Assembly (NCBI GenBank): GCA_025980465.1
Contig: JAICXJ010000026.1
Location: 1 to 44,130, forward strand
Direction: 5' to 3'
Source of the DNA: Frankiales bacterium
Lineage (GTDB): Bacteria > Actinomycetota > Actinomycetes > JAFAQI01
DNA length: 44,130 bases
The translations under genes were made by a program, and so were the position numbers. Positions 16,831-25,072 of the stretch are shown here, piece by piece. Numbering within the stretch: position 1 is the first letter of the stretch; the number at the start of each line of letters is the position of its first letter. Under the pieces are notes generated by a model that saw only the letters and a program-made list of their open reading frames with translations, did not search any database and was not told the DNA's origin.

Positions 16831-17949
16831 TTGTCTACGCAGGTCAGCGCGGGCGTTTCCCAGCCGCATTCAGACATCCGTGGGTATACAGAACGAATCA
16901 GTAGCTCGCCGCGTCGCCGTCCGCCCCGCCACCGTTGGCGGCGGTCGCTCACGTGCTTCGGGCTGCTCGTTCTTGGGACGCCGCTGACCGCACCCATCAC
17001 CGTCTCGACCCCCCGGGTCCATGCTTCGGTGTCCGCCCGGCCGGTGGCGCCGACCTGGCTGTCGGGCGTGTTCGCCGGTTACTCGCCAAGTTCGGACGAG
17101 AGCTTTGGCAGTTGGCGCGGCGGCGCGATCCAGACCGCGACCGACTACATGAGTGCGGTGACCTGGAACCAGATTGCGGATCCGGTGCGGACTCTCGACG
17201 CCTGGCGCGGCGCCTCGCACCTGCGGCTGGTGCTGAGTGTGCCGATGTGGCCGATGCAGGGTGGCGACCTGACATTGGCCTCGACCGGTGCGTACGACGA
17301 GTACTTCACGCGGCTCGCGCATTCCCTTGTCGGCGCCGGCAGGGCCGACACGATCGTGCGGATCGGGTGGGAGTTCAACACACCATTCTTCCGATGGTCG
17401 GTGTCGAATCCCGCCGAGGCCGCCGAATACGCGTCGGCCTGGCGTCACATCGTCACAGCGATGAGGTCGGTCGCCGGCGAGCACTTCAGCTTCGTGTGGA
17501 ACCCCGACCTCACCGATCACGGCGTCGATCCCGCCGCGGCGTACCCAGGCGACAGCTACGTCGACGCGATCGGACTTGACGTCTACGACCGCGACGAGAC
17601 GGTCGGCCAGACCGAGGCCCGGCGGTGGGCCAGCCTGGTCACCGAGCGGTACGGCTTACGGTGGCAGGGTCGCTTCGCCGTTGCCCACGGCAAGCCGCTG
17701 GCATTCCCGGAGTGGGGCCTCGTCAACGACGCACATCACCCCAACGCCGTCGGCGGCGACGACCCAGCCTTCATCCGCCACATGTTCAGGTGGTTCCGCA
17801 CTCACAACACGGCATTTGAGGACTACTTCGATGCCGATCCGACGGGTGGTGACTCGTCGTTCGCCATCACTCGACAAGGCGCGTTCCCGAAGGCGGCCGC
17901 GACGTATCGCAAACTGTTCGGCGCCGCACCGAGCAGCCGGCGGCTCTGA
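16831..17949 (+). CDS. Secreted GH26-like glycoside hydrolase
   Basis: The protein has about 372 residues. A basic N-terminus (RRRPPRHRWRR, 28-38) is followed by a hydrophobic segment (41-58), suggesting a long signal peptide. The rest is a TIM-barrel glycosidase with RIGWEFN (Glu181, probable acid/base) and FPEWG (Glu294, probable nucleophile), the pattern of GH26 beta-mannanases and relatives. The start is uncertain: TTG 16831 has an AGG six bases ahead and no better start precedes the signal sequence. It is divergent from the copper oxidase gene with only 56 bases between, so the two are probably co-regulated for extracellular polysaccharide attack. Confidence 0.75.
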   Translation: MSTQVSAGVSQPHSDIRGYTERISSSPRRRPPRHRWRRSLTCFGLLVLGTPLTAPITVSTPRVHASVSARPVAPTWLSGVFAGYSPSSDESFGSWRGGAIQTATDYMSAVTWNQIADPVRTLDAWRGASHLRLVLSVPMWPMQGGDLTLASTGAYDEYFTRLAHSLVGAGRADTIVRIGWEFNTPFFRWSVSNPAEAAEYASAWRHIVTAMRSVAGEHFSFVWNPDLTDHGVDPAAAYPGDSYVDAIGLDVYDRDETVGQTEARRWASLVTERYGLRWQGRFAVAHGKPLAFPEWGLVNDAHHPNAVGGDDPAFIRHMFRWFRTHNTAFEDYFDADPTGGDSSFAITRQGAFPKAAATYRKLFGAAPSSRRL

Positions 17950-17952
17950 GGA

Positions 17953-18387
17953 CTAGGCGCGATACGCGATCTCGTCGGTCGCCCGCAGCCGCGCTGCAAT
18001 CGTGCCGAGCAGCTTGTGGGCGATCGCGGGTACCTCGTCAAGAACCTGCCAGAACTCGCGAGGGGGGAGCACGAGCGCGTGCACGTCAGACGTCGCCGTC
18101 ACCGTCGCGCTTCGTGGCCCCCCATCGAGCAGCGACATCTCACCGATGAAGTCTGCCGGTCCGACGGTGGCGATCTCGTTGCCGCCACGCTCGACCGACG
18201 CCGTCCCGTCGATGATCAGGATGAGCTCGCGGCCAACCGCCCCTTCCTTGCACAGCTCGGCGCCCGCCGGAAAGTCGACAGTCGTCGAGGCCCGATCGAT
18301 TCGCTTCAGCTCGTCCTTGCTGCAGCCCCGGAACAGCGGCACCTGCGCGAGCAGGTCGACCGGCGAAACGTGTCCTCGGCTTCTCAC
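17953..18387 (-). CDS. Solitary cyclic-nucleotide-binding domain protein
   Basis: The 144-residue protein consists of one CAP_ED/cNMP-binding beta-barrel: GRELILIIDGTASV, then the phosphate-binding cassette region FIGEMSLLDGGPRSATVTA with the Glu and Arg expected for cyclic nucleotide contact. There is no helix-turn-helix, so it is not a Crp-type regulator by itself; it may act on a partner protein. The GTG start at 18387 has GGAAGG seven bases upstream. The frame stays open further upstream, but that part is antisense to folP. It is divergent from folP2 with 84 bases between starts. A second protein of the same design lies at 37484-37906. Confidence 0.8.
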   Translation of the reverse strand: MRSRGHVSPVDLLAQVPLFRGCSKDELKRIDRASTTVDFPAGAELCKEGAVGRELILIIDGTASVERGGNEIATVGPADFIGEMSLLDGGPRSATVTATSDVHALVLPPREFWQVLDEVPAIAHKLLGTIAARLRATDEIAYRA

Positions 18388-18471
18388 GCGCGCACCTTCC
18401 CCTTCGGGTCCCAGCGGGTCGACGCCGTCGTCGCAGCGCCGATATCTCGCTCGTGTCTTTACCATGCCGAG

Positions 18472-19356
18472 GTGTCCTCCGCCACTGGCCCCGCTCCGCT
18501 GCGCTGGGGAGCAAGGACCTTCGAACCGAGCGCATTGGCAGTGATGGCAATCGTCAACGCCACTCCTGACTCGTTCTTCGACAAAGGGCGTACCTGGGGC
18601 ACCGACGCGGCACTCGACCGGATTGGTCAGGTGATCGACGAGGGTGCGGACATCGTCGACATCGGCGGGATCAAGGCCGCTCCGGGGGGTGACGTCGACG
18701 CGACGGAGGAGCTCGAGCGGGTGCTCCCGGTCGTTGAAGGGGCGCGTACCCGGCATCCCGACGCCGTCTTGAGCGTGGACACCTGGCGCTCGGAGGTCGC
18801 CGACGTGCTCTGCCGGGCAGGCGCCGACGTGATCAACGACGCCTGGGGCGCTGTCGACCCGAAGCTTGCCGGCGTCGCGGCGAGGCACGGCGCCGGGCTG
18901 GTCTGCACCCACGCCGGGCAGCAGTCGCCACGAACGCGCCCGCATCGGGTGTGGTACGACGACGTCGTCGCCGCGACGACCGATTATCTGGTCTCGCTCG
19001 CCGACGCGGCGCTTGCGGCGGGAGTACGTCGCGACGGCATCGTCATCGATCCGGCACACGACTTCGGAAAGAACAGCCGGCACTCCCTGCTGCTGACCCG
19101 GCGTACCGACCGGCTCGTCGCAACCGGGTGGCCAGTCCTCGTCGCGATGTCGCGCAAGGACTTCGTCGGCGAGGTGCTCGACCTGCTGCCTGATGACCGG
19201 CTCGAGGGAACCCTCGCCGCGACCGCCGTCGCCGCTTGGCTCGGTGCGCGGGTCTTCCGCGCTCACGACGTGTCGGCGACGAAGCGAGTGCTCGCGATGG
19301 TCGCCGCCATCCGCGGCGACGCCGACCTCGCCGTGGGCCGCCGAGCGTTGGCATGA
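18472..19356 (+). CDS. folP2: Dihydropteroate synthase homologue of the FolP2 type
   Basis: The protein has about 294 residues in a DHPS-like TIM barrel: MAIVNATPDSFFDKG near the N-terminus, DIVDIGG, SVDTWRSEVA, VINDAWGA and late MSRKDF. The usual DHPS loop GGESTRPG is replaced by GGIKAAPGG, so a key substrate/sulfonamide loop is missing. This is the FolP2 pattern; mycobacterial FolP2 (Rv1207) is next to gpgS as here and reportedly lacks DHPS activity. Folate synthesis should not be assumed. GTG start 18472, weak ribosome site; the frame is open upstream but antisense to the cNMP gene. Its stop overlaps the next start (ATGA). Confidence 0.82.
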   Translation: MSSATGPAPLRWGARTFEPSALAVMAIVNATPDSFFDKGRTWGTDAALDRIGQVIDEGADIVDIGGIKAAPGGDVDATEELERVLPVVEGARTRHPDAVLSVDTWRSEVADVLCRAGADVINDAWGAVDPKLAGVAARHGAGLVCTHAGQQSPRTRPHRVWYDDVVAATTDYLVSLADAALAAGVRRDGIVIDPAHDFGKNSRHSLLLTRRTDRLVATGWPVLVAMSRKDFVGEVLDLLPDDRLEGTLAATAVAAWLGARVFRAHDVSATKRVLAMVAAIRGDADLAVGRRALA

Positions 19357-20006
19357 ACGTCGGTTTCGTGCCCTCGGCTCCGCTGCTGATGCCGGATGTC
19401 GCCGGGGGATCAGCGGAGCTCGACCATGAGCTACGGAGCGCAGCGATCGCGGTGTCGACGCAGGTCTGCGCGGTCGGATCAGGCGACGTCATCGTCGCGG
19501 CGAGCTGGCCGACCCCCGGGGAGTGGGCGACCGATCACACCTGGGGCTTCGAGGGGTTCGGAGTGCCACGCCGCCCGGCGGACAGCCGGCCCCGACTGCC
19601 ATGGCCACTCGGGATCGGTGGCTGGCTGCTCGACCAGATCGGCTGGACGGGCGGACGGCGCTACGTCGCGGTCGACCGCGCCACCACCGCAGCCGGCATC
19701 GAGCCCGCGCCCGGCGTGCTGGTTGTCGGTGACGGCACTGCCCGCCGTACCGAGAAGGCGCCCGGTCATCTCGACGTCCGCGCCGAGCCTTTCGATGTCG
19801 AGATCGCCCGGCTGATCGCCGCGGGTGATGTGGTGGGCCTTGCGACCCTCGATGCCGAGCTTGCCGACGACCTGATGTGCAGCGGTGCCGCTGTCTGGCG
19901 CTGGTTGGGCGGACTGATCGGTTCGGCTGCGATCAGCCGAGCCGAGTTGGTCACACACACCGCGCCGTACGGCGTCGGCTATTTCGTCGGCTCGTGGACC
20001 TTCTGA
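19353..20006 (+). CDS. LigB-like (class III extradiol dioxygenase superfamily) protein
   Basis: The protein has 217 residues and begins MNVGFVPSAPLLMPDV. It contains GSGDVIVAASWPTP and ends THTAPYGVGYFVGSW, the layout of the actinobacterial LigB-like proteins (compare mycobacterial Rv2728c). Classical extradiol enzymes bind Fe(II) through His/His/Glu; I cannot see a convincing full metal site, so catalysis is doubtful. ATG at 19353 overlaps the FolP2 stop, giving translational coupling with a folate-like barrel protein. Its 3' end overlaps the convergent gpgS by 28 bases. Confidence 0.65.
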   Translation: MNVGFVPSAPLLMPDVAGGSAELDHELRSAAIAVSTQVCAVGSGDVIVAASWPTPGEWATDHTWGFEGFGVPRRPADSRPRLPWPLGIGGWLLDQIGWTGGRRYVAVDRATTAAGIEPAPGVLVVGDGTARRTEKAPGHLDVRAEPFDVEIARLIAAGDVVGLATLDAELADDLMCSGAAVWRWLGGLIGSAAISRAELVTHTAPYGVGYFVGSWTF

Positions 20007-20971
20007 ACCAGGTCCGCGAGTGCCGGCCGTTCGTCGGTGTCGACGTCGTGAACCTGGATCGTCACGCCTCGCTCGAGCCGCTGCGGCTGCCACAGCTGCT
20101 CACTGATCGGGACGTCGGCGGGCAACCGGCCGTCGGCCTTCAGCCGGTCGAGCGCGGTCGCCATCACCTCCGCGGCCATCCGACCAAGTGACGCGAGGTC
20201 GGAGTGCCGATGCCAGCGCCGGCGCAGATCAACCTGGGCGATCGCGTCGGCGCCCGCCATCCGGTAAGTGTCGAGCAACAGGCCGAGGTCGACTCCGTAG
20301 CCACAGCGAAACGGCAACTGTCGCAGCAGTGAGCCGCGGGCCGCGTACTCGCCCGCCAGCGGTTGCAGTACCGGCGCGAGGTCGGGCCAGAAGGCCGAGA
20401 TCCATGGCCGGGCCATCAACTCGGTCACCCGGCCGCCGCCGTTGCTCGGCAGGGTCGGATCCGTCGGTGGCCGGTCGTACGCGGCTTTCACGAACTGGAC
20501 GTGAGGATCGCTGAGCAGCGGCCCGAGCAAGGCAACCACGAAGCGGGAGTCGAAGGCACGCAGGTCGGCGTCGACGAACACCACGATGTCGGCGTCCGTC
20601 GCGGCCACGCCGCGCCACATTGCCTCGCCCTTGCCCCGCCGGGACGGGATCTCCGGCAGCACGGCGCCGGGGTGGATGACGCGGGCGCCGCTCTCGGCGG
20701 CGACCGCCGCGGTCGCGTCCTGCGATCCGCTGTCGACGACGATCACCTCGTCGACCAGCCGTCGGCCGGGCTGGGTCAGGTCGGCACGAATCGCCGTGAC
20801 GATCTCGCCGACCGTCTCCTCTTCGTCGAGCGCGGGAAGCACCACTGCGATCCGGTTGTCGCCCTTGGCAGCGAGGACGCTGGCGATCGGCCAGTCATCG
20901 ATGTCAGAGGTATGGCTGGCGAACCACTCCGGCGGATTCGGGGGAATGGCTGGGGGCTCAACGGAGGACAT
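19979..20971 (-). CDS. gpgS: Glucosyl-3-phosphoglycerate synthase
   Basis: The 330-residue protein is close to the 324 of the mycobacterial enzyme. It is a GT-A fold retaining GT81: VVLPALDEEETVGEIV for nucleotide binding, VIVVDSGSQDATA, RGKGEAMWRG, metal motif FVDADLRAFD, and later GYGVDLGLLLD and RRRWHRHSDL. It transfers glucose from UDP-glucose to 3-phosphoglycerate, the first step of methylglucose lipopolysaccharide synthesis, a polymer that modulates long acyl chain synthesis. ATG 20971 is chosen by the family N-terminus. The frame is open much further upstream but that is antisense to ideR. The folP2 linkage matches mycobacteria. Confidence 0.9.
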   Translation of the reverse strand: MSSVEPPAIPPNPPEWFASHTSDIDDWPIASVLAAKGDNRIAVVLPALDEEETVGEIVTAIRADLTQPGRRLVDEVIVVDSGSQDATAAVAAESGARVIHPGAVLPEIPSRRGKGEAMWRGVAATDADIVVFVDADLRAFDSRFVVALLGPLLSDPHVQFVKAAYDRPPTDPTLPSNGGGRVTELMARPWISAFWPDLAPVLQPLAGEYAARGSLLRQLPFRCGYGVDLGLLLDTYRMAGADAIAQVDLRRRWHRHSDLASLGRMAAEVMATALDRLKADGRLPADVPISEQLWQPQRLERGVTIQVHDVDTDERPALADLVQKVHEPTK

Positions 20972-21025
20972 CACCGTCGAGCCTACGTGAGCGCAGCGCG
21001 CTGTTCGGCGGTGGACAATGGTGGC

Positions 21026-21721
21026 GTGAACGACACCCACGACCTCATCGACACGTCGGAGATGTACCTCCGCACCGTGCTCGAACTCGAGGAGGAGGGT
21101 GTCGTCCCGCTTCGGGCACGGATTGCCGAGCGGCTCGAGCAGACCGTCCCGACGGTGTCGCAAACGGTTGCCCGGATGGAGCGCGACGGATTGCTCACCG
21201 TCACGGCCGATCGTCGGATCGACCTCACGTCGGAAGGTCGCCTTGCCGCAACCCGCGTCATGCGCAAGCACCGGCTTGCTGAATGCCTCCTCGTCGATGT
21301 TCTCGGCCTTGACTGGCAGTTGGTTCACGACGAGGCGTGCCGTTGGGAACACGTGATGAGCGAGACCGTCGAGCGCCGGTTGTTGGAGATCCTCGGGCAC
21401 CCGACGGAGTCGCCGTACGGCAATCCGATCCCCGGTCTCGAGGAGCTCGGCGAACTCAGCCAATCCGATGACTTCCTCGGTGGATTGGTGGCGCTCACCG
21501 ACGTTCCCGCCGACGCGACCTCGGTCATGGTGCGTCGTATCGGCGAGCCGATCCAGTCCGACACCAAGCTGCTGACGCGATTGCGGCGCGCCGGCCTGCG
21601 GCCCAACACCGCGATTGACATCGAGCGCATCGACGGACAGGTGCGCATCGGGCACGGCGCCCGAGCGGTCGCGCTCGACAGCGCGATTGCCGCGCACGTC
21701 TTCGTCTCGAAGTCCGCCTAG
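21026..21721 (+). CDS. ideR: Iron-dependent repressor of the DtxR/IdeR family
   Basis: The 231-residue protein has a winged helix (DTSEMYLRT, VPTVSQTVARMERDGLL), dimerisation domain and C-terminal SH3-like domain. All metal ligands of IdeR can be matched: Met13, His82, Glu86, His101, Cys105, Glu108, His109, and Glu174/Gln177 in the third domain. It should bind Fe(II) and repress iron-uptake genes while activating storage genes. GTG 21026 gives the family N-terminus; ribosome site weak. It is divergent from gpgS with 54 bases between. I saw no clear iron-box palindrome in that gap. Confidence 0.92.
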   Translation: MNDTHDLIDTSEMYLRTVLELEEEGVVPLRARIAERLEQTVPTVSQTVARMERDGLLTVTADRRIDLTSEGRLAATRVMRKHRLAECLLVDVLGLDWQLVHDEACRWEHVMSETVERRLLEILGHPTESPYGNPIPGLEELGELSQSDDFLGGLVALTDVPADATSVMVRRIGEPIQSDTKLLTRLRRAGLRPNTAIDIERIDGQVRIGHGARAVALDSAIAAHVFVSKSA

Positions 21722-21802
21722 CGAAGATCGCTCTCGGCGAACATCTCCCGCCTTGGGCGGAACCGCTGGAACGCCATTACGGCGAGCGTCAGGGTGGCTC
21801 GC

Positions 21803-22822
21803 ATGCAGCTCCTCGTACTCGGTGGCACGCGGTTCGTGGGCCGTGCCGTGATTGCCGATGCGCTGCGGCGCCGCCACCAGGTCACCGCGGTGAGCCGGGG
21901 AAGAAGCGGCGCGCCGCCGGAGGAGGTCGAGTGGATCGCCGGCGACCGGAGCGATCCCCGGCTCATTCGCCGGCTCGCGGGGCGGCGGTGGGACGCGGTC
22001 ATTGATACCTGGGACGGACCCGCCGAGGCGGTGGTGCTCGCTGCATCGGGGCTCGCCACAGCGACCGGCTGGTACGGCTACGTCTCGAGCCGCTCGGTGT
22101 ACACCTGGCCGCTGCCCCGCGGCGCCGACGAGACGGCTCCGGTCGTTGAGGCGGCACCCGACGGTGGGTATCCGTCAGACAAGCGCGCCGCCGAACTTGC
22201 CATCCTGGACGAGTTCCCCGACCGCAGTCTGCTGGCCCGTGCCGGCTTGGTCCTCGGACCGTATGAGGACACCGGCCGGTTGACCTGGTGGCTTCATCGC
22301 GCGGCTGTCGGTGGCTCGATCGTCGCGCCGGCACCGCCGGAGCGGATATGGCAGTGCATCGACGCCCGCGACCTCGCCGGCTTCCTGCTCGCCGCCGCCG
22401 AGGCCACCACCTCCGGGATCTTCAACGTCGTCTGCCCGACCTCGGCCGGAGTGACCACGCGACGCCTGCTCGACGCGTGCCTCGCGGTGACCGGATCCGG
22501 CGGCGACCTGGTGTGGATTGGTGCCGAGGTTTTGCGCCGGGCCGGGGTGAGTGAGTGGGACGACCTGCCGGGCTGGATGGCACCGGACGGCGAGGGGGCC
22601 GGCATGCACGACTGCGATGTCAGCGCCGCCGTCGCGGCCGGGTTGGACTGTCGAGCGATCGAGCAGACGGTCGCCGACACCTGGGAGTGGTTGCGCGAGA
22701 TCCCGCCATCCCGACGCCCGCCACGACGCGGCGGCATCCCGCGGCGGGGCCTGTCGGCGGAGCAAGAGCAGGCGATCTGGTGGCTGGTCGGTCGGCGTCG
22801 CGTCTCGAAATACGAGACATAG
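21803..22822 (+). CDS. NAD-dependent epimerase/dehydratase-like protein
   Basis: The 339-residue protein starts with the Rossmann motif VLGGTRFVGRAV (residues 4-15). It carries VSSRSVY and YPSDKRAAE, the Ser/Tyr-x3-Lys arrangement of extended SDRs, then IDARDLAGF and a C-terminal region. The family acts on nucleotide sugars or serves as isoflavone-reductase-like reductases; the substrate is unknown. ATG 21803 is preferred over GTG 21794 because AGGGTGG lies five bases before it. It follows ideR on the same strand after 81 bases and could be co-transcribed. Confidence 0.78.
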   Translation: MQLLVLGGTRFVGRAVIADALRRRHQVTAVSRGRSGAPPEEVEWIAGDRSDPRLIRRLAGRRWDAVIDTWDGPAEAVVLAASGLATATGWYGYVSSRSVYTWPLPRGADETAPVVEAAPDGGYPSDKRAAELAILDEFPDRSLLARAGLVLGPYEDTGRLTWWLHRAAVGGSIVAPAPPERIWQCIDARDLAGFLLAAAEATTSGIFNVVCPTSAGVTTRRLLDACLAVTGSGGDLVWIGAEVLRRAGVSEWDDLPGWMAPDGEGAGMHDCDVSAAVAAGLDCRAIEQTVADTWEWLREIPPSRRPPRRGGIPRRGLSAEQEQAIWWLVGRRRVSKYET

Positions 22823-22940
22823 CGGGTCCAGTGCGCTCGTTGTGAGCCCGCAGTTTGCGGTCCTAGCTGGTAGTCCGATCGACGCCGGTCGCGGCGGAAA
22901 CCGGTCGCCGCCGAGTCGTCGCGATGACACCCTGACGTTC

Positions 22941-23531
22941 ATGACGCGTCATCTCGGGATCCTGCTGTTCGACGGCGTCGAGGAGCTCGACGCGGTCGGG
23001 CCGTGGGAGGTCTTCGCGTACTGGGCGAGGAATCATCCCGACGACGACGTCGCCGTCACCACGCTTTCGCCTGACGGCGACGTCGTACGTGCCGCGAAAG
23101 GCTTGCGGATCCTCGCCGATCACAGCTTCGCCGACGCGCCGCCGTACGACCTGCTGTTGCACCCCGGCGGGATCGGTACCCGGCCGCTGATGCGCGATGA
23201 GGACCATCTCGACTGGGTTCGCAAGCAGCGAACGGCGGTCCCGCTCATGACGAGCGTGTGCACCGGCTCGCTCGTGTACGCGGCCGCCGGCCTACTCGAA
23301 GGCCGGCCGGCGACGACTCACTGGGCGGCGCTCGACCTGCTCGCCGAGACCGATCCGACGATCGAGGTCCGCGCCGACGATCGGTATGTCGACGACGGCG
23401 ACCTGATCAGCTCGGCTGGGGTGTCCGCCGGCATCGACATGGCACTGCACATCGTCTGCCGGCTCGCCGGGGACGAGCGGGCCAGGCAGGTACGACGCGG
23501 GATCCAATACGACCCCCAGCCGCCGATCTAG
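22941..23531 (+). CDS. DJ-1/PfpI family protein (isonitrile-hydratase-like)
   Basis: The 196-residue protein has ILLFDGVEELDAVGPWEVF at the N-terminus and the nucleophile elbow SVCTGSLVYAAAGLL followed by RPATTHW. This is the GATase1-like subgroup near isonitrile hydratase and AraC-type regulators without the DNA-binding domain. The conserved acidic residue early on (DGVEE) fits the family. Reaction unknown; candidates are isonitrile hydration or glyoxalase-like stress chemistry. ATG 22941 is supported by the family N-terminus. The 118 bases before it hold a GC-rich inverted repeat (GCGGCG/CGCCGC, 22891-22911), possibly a terminator of the preceding gene. Confidence 0.82.
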   Translation: MTRHLGILLFDGVEELDAVGPWEVFAYWARNHPDDDVAVTTLSPDGDVVRAAKGLRILADHSFADAPPYDLLLHPGGIGTRPLMRDEDHLDWVRKQRTAVPLMTSVCTGSLVYAAAGLLEGRPATTHWAALDLLAETDPTIEVRADDRYVDDGDLISSAGVSAGIDMALHIVCRLAGDERARQVRRGIQYDPQPPI

Positions 23532-23544
23532 ACCGCCGGCGGCA

Positions 23545-23562
23545 CGCCGTCCGTCAACGGCG
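23545..23562. terminator. Candidate bidirectional terminator between converging operons
   Basis: CGCCGT CCGTCA ACGGCG forms a 6-bp stem with a 6-base loop, next to the GC palindrome CCGCCGGCGG. It lies in the 47-base gap between the DJ-1 gene stop and the fabI stop, where both transcripts must end. There is no U-tract, as is common in high-GC actinobacteria. Confidence 0.4.
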
Positions 23563-23578
23563 GAGAGCGGGGCGATCC

Positions 23579-24346
23579 CTACGCCCCGACGGCGTGCACC
23601 CCACCGTCGACGTGCACGACCGACCCGGTGGTCGCCGGGAACCAGTCCGACAGCAGCGCGACGCACGCGCGTGCGGCCGGCCCGGCGTCCTCGACATCCC
23701 AGCCGAGCGGTGCCCGCTCCTTCCACACCTGTTCGAAGCCGTCGAATCCGGGGATCGACTTCGCCGCCATCGTGCGGAGCGGGCCGGCAGCGACCAGGTT
23801 GACCCGGATGCCGTGTGGCCCGAGCTCACGCGCGAGGTAGCGCGAGGCCGATTCCAATCCGGCCTTGGCGACCCCCATCCAGTCGTACGCCGGCCAGGCC
23901 CGGGTGGCGTCGAAGTCCAGACCGACGATCGAGCCGCCGCCGCCCAGCAGCGGGCGTGCGGCGCGTGCCAGCGACACCAGGGAGTACGTCGAGATCTGCA
24001 ACGCGGTCGACACGTCCTCCCACGAGGTGGCGAAGAATCCGCCGCCCAGGGCTGACGGTGGGGCGAAGCCGATCGCATGCAGCACGCCGTCAAGTCGATC
24101 GCTGTGCTCCTGGACGGCGTCGGCCAGAGCAGCGAGCTCGGCCTCGTCGGTGACGTCGAGGGCGACCACCGGCGCGCCGTTCGGTAGCCGGTTGGCGATC
24201 CGTGACGTCAGCGACTTGCTGCGGCCGACGCCGGTGAGGATGACGGAGGCACCCTCGCGCTGCGCCACCTCGGCGGCGCGGAACGCGATCGACGCTTCGG
24301 TGAGCACGCCGGTGACGAGGACGGTCTTGCCGTCGAGCAGGGCCAT
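23579..24346 (-). CDS. fabI: NADH-dependent enoyl-ACP reductase (InhA/FabI)
   Basis: The 255-residue protein is InhA-like: VTGVLTEASIAF nucleotide loop, HAIGF, DFDATRAWPAYDWMGVAK with Phe145, Tyr154 and Lys161 equivalent to InhA Phe149, Tyr158 and Lys165, then VAAGPLRTMA and ALLSDWFPATTG. It catalyses the last step of each elongation cycle. The residue matching InhA Ser94 (HSIGF) is alanine (Ala91), the change linked to isoniazid resistance in mycobacteria. Its ATG overlaps the fabG stop (TGATG). It is the last gene of the fab operon, in the same fabG-inhA order as the mycobacterial mabA-inhA pair. Confidence 0.93.
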   Translation of the reverse strand: MALLDGKTVLVTGVLTEASIAFRAAEVAQREGASVILTGVGRSKSLTSRIANRLPNGAPVVALDVTDEAELAALADAVQEHSDRLDGVLHAIGFAPPSALGGGFFATSWEDVSTALQISTYSLVSLARAARPLLGGGGSIVGLDFDATRAWPAYDWMGVAKAGLESASRYLARELGPHGIRVNLVAAGPLRTMAAKSIPGFDGFEQVWKERAPLGWDVEDAGPAARACVALLSDWFPATTGSVVHVDGGVHAVGA

Positions 24347-25065
24347 CAGCGTCCCATCCCCAAACCGCCGTCGACCGGTACGACGGCTCCTGTTACGTAC
24401 GACGCCTCGTCGCCCACCAGGAAGGCGGCGACCGCCGCGACCTCGTCAACCGTTGCTGCCCGACCTAGTGGCGTGCGGGCCGTGATCTCCTCCCGCTGCG
24501 CGTCGGTCAGCACGTCGGCCATCGCGGTGTCGACGAGTCCGGGCGCGACGAGGTTCGCGGTGATGCATCGCGGCGCGTACTCGCGGGCGAGCGACCGGGC
24601 GAGGCCGACCAGACCTGCCTTGGACGCCGCATAGTTCGCCTGCCCGGCCTGGCCGGTGGCGCCGACCACACTCGAGACGAACAGCAGTCGGCCGAAGCGC
24701 GCCTTCGCCATCGCCGGGAGGACCGCTCGGGACGCCGCCCAGGCGCCGCGCAGGTTGGTGTCGATCACGTCGTCCCAGTCATGGTCGGGCATCCGCAGCA
24801 TCAGCCCGTCACGAACGATCCCGGCGCTGCACACGAGAACCTCGACCGGGCCGTTCTCCGAGCTGACCGCCGCGACCGCCTCCTCGACCGATGCGCGGTC
24901 CGCGACGTCGCACTTCACCGCGAACAGGTCGTCAGGTGCCGCCGTGTTGTGGTGGGTGACCGCGACCCGGTGACCGGCAGCCGCCATGCGGCGCGCGATA
25001 CCGAGACCGATCCCCTGGTTGCCACCGGTGACCAGCACCGACCTTGCTGTCGAGGGAGCTGTCAT
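24346..25065 (-). CDS. fabG: 3-oxoacyl-ACP reductase (FabG/MabA)
   Basis: The 239-residue classical SDR has TGGNQGIGLG cofactor motif, the NAG-type segment VLVCSAGI, catalytic Ser in VSSVVGATG and Tyr/Lys in NYAASKAG, plus the C-terminal YVTGAVVPVDGG. It reduces 3-ketoacyl-ACP with NADPH. ATG 25065 gives the normal family N-terminus; the frame remains open to 25233 but that part is antisense/overlap of accD. It lies seven bases after accD and overlaps fabI. Confidence 0.93.
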   Translation of the reverse strand: MTAPSTARSVLVTGGNQGIGLGIARRMAAAGHRVAVTHHNTAAPDDLFAVKCDVADRASVEEAVAAVSSENGPVEVLVCSAGIVRDGLMLRMPDHDWDDVIDTNLRGAWAASRAVLPAMAKARFGRLLFVSSVVGATGQAGQANYAASKAGLVGLARSLAREYAPRCITANLVAPGLVDTAMADVLTDAQREEITARTPLGRAATVDEVAAVAAFLVGDEASYVTGAVVPVDGGLGMGR

Positions 25066-25072
25066 CGGTGTC

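Noticed and set aside
16796..16987. Short plus-strand frame starting directly after AAGGAG before the glycosidase
   Set aside because: Zero spacing to its ATG, no family features, and it overlaps the glycosidase signal-peptide region in another frame.
18388..19266. Upstream extension of the cNMP-binding frame on the minus strand
   Set aside because: It is antisense to folP2, and a GTG with a good ribosome site at 18387 gives a normal domain-only protein.
20975..21877. Open minus-strand frame extending gpgS upstream to about 632 residues
   Set aside because: The extra part is antisense to ideR codons, Arg/Val/His-rich without family motifs, and begins before the clear GpgS N-terminus at 20971.
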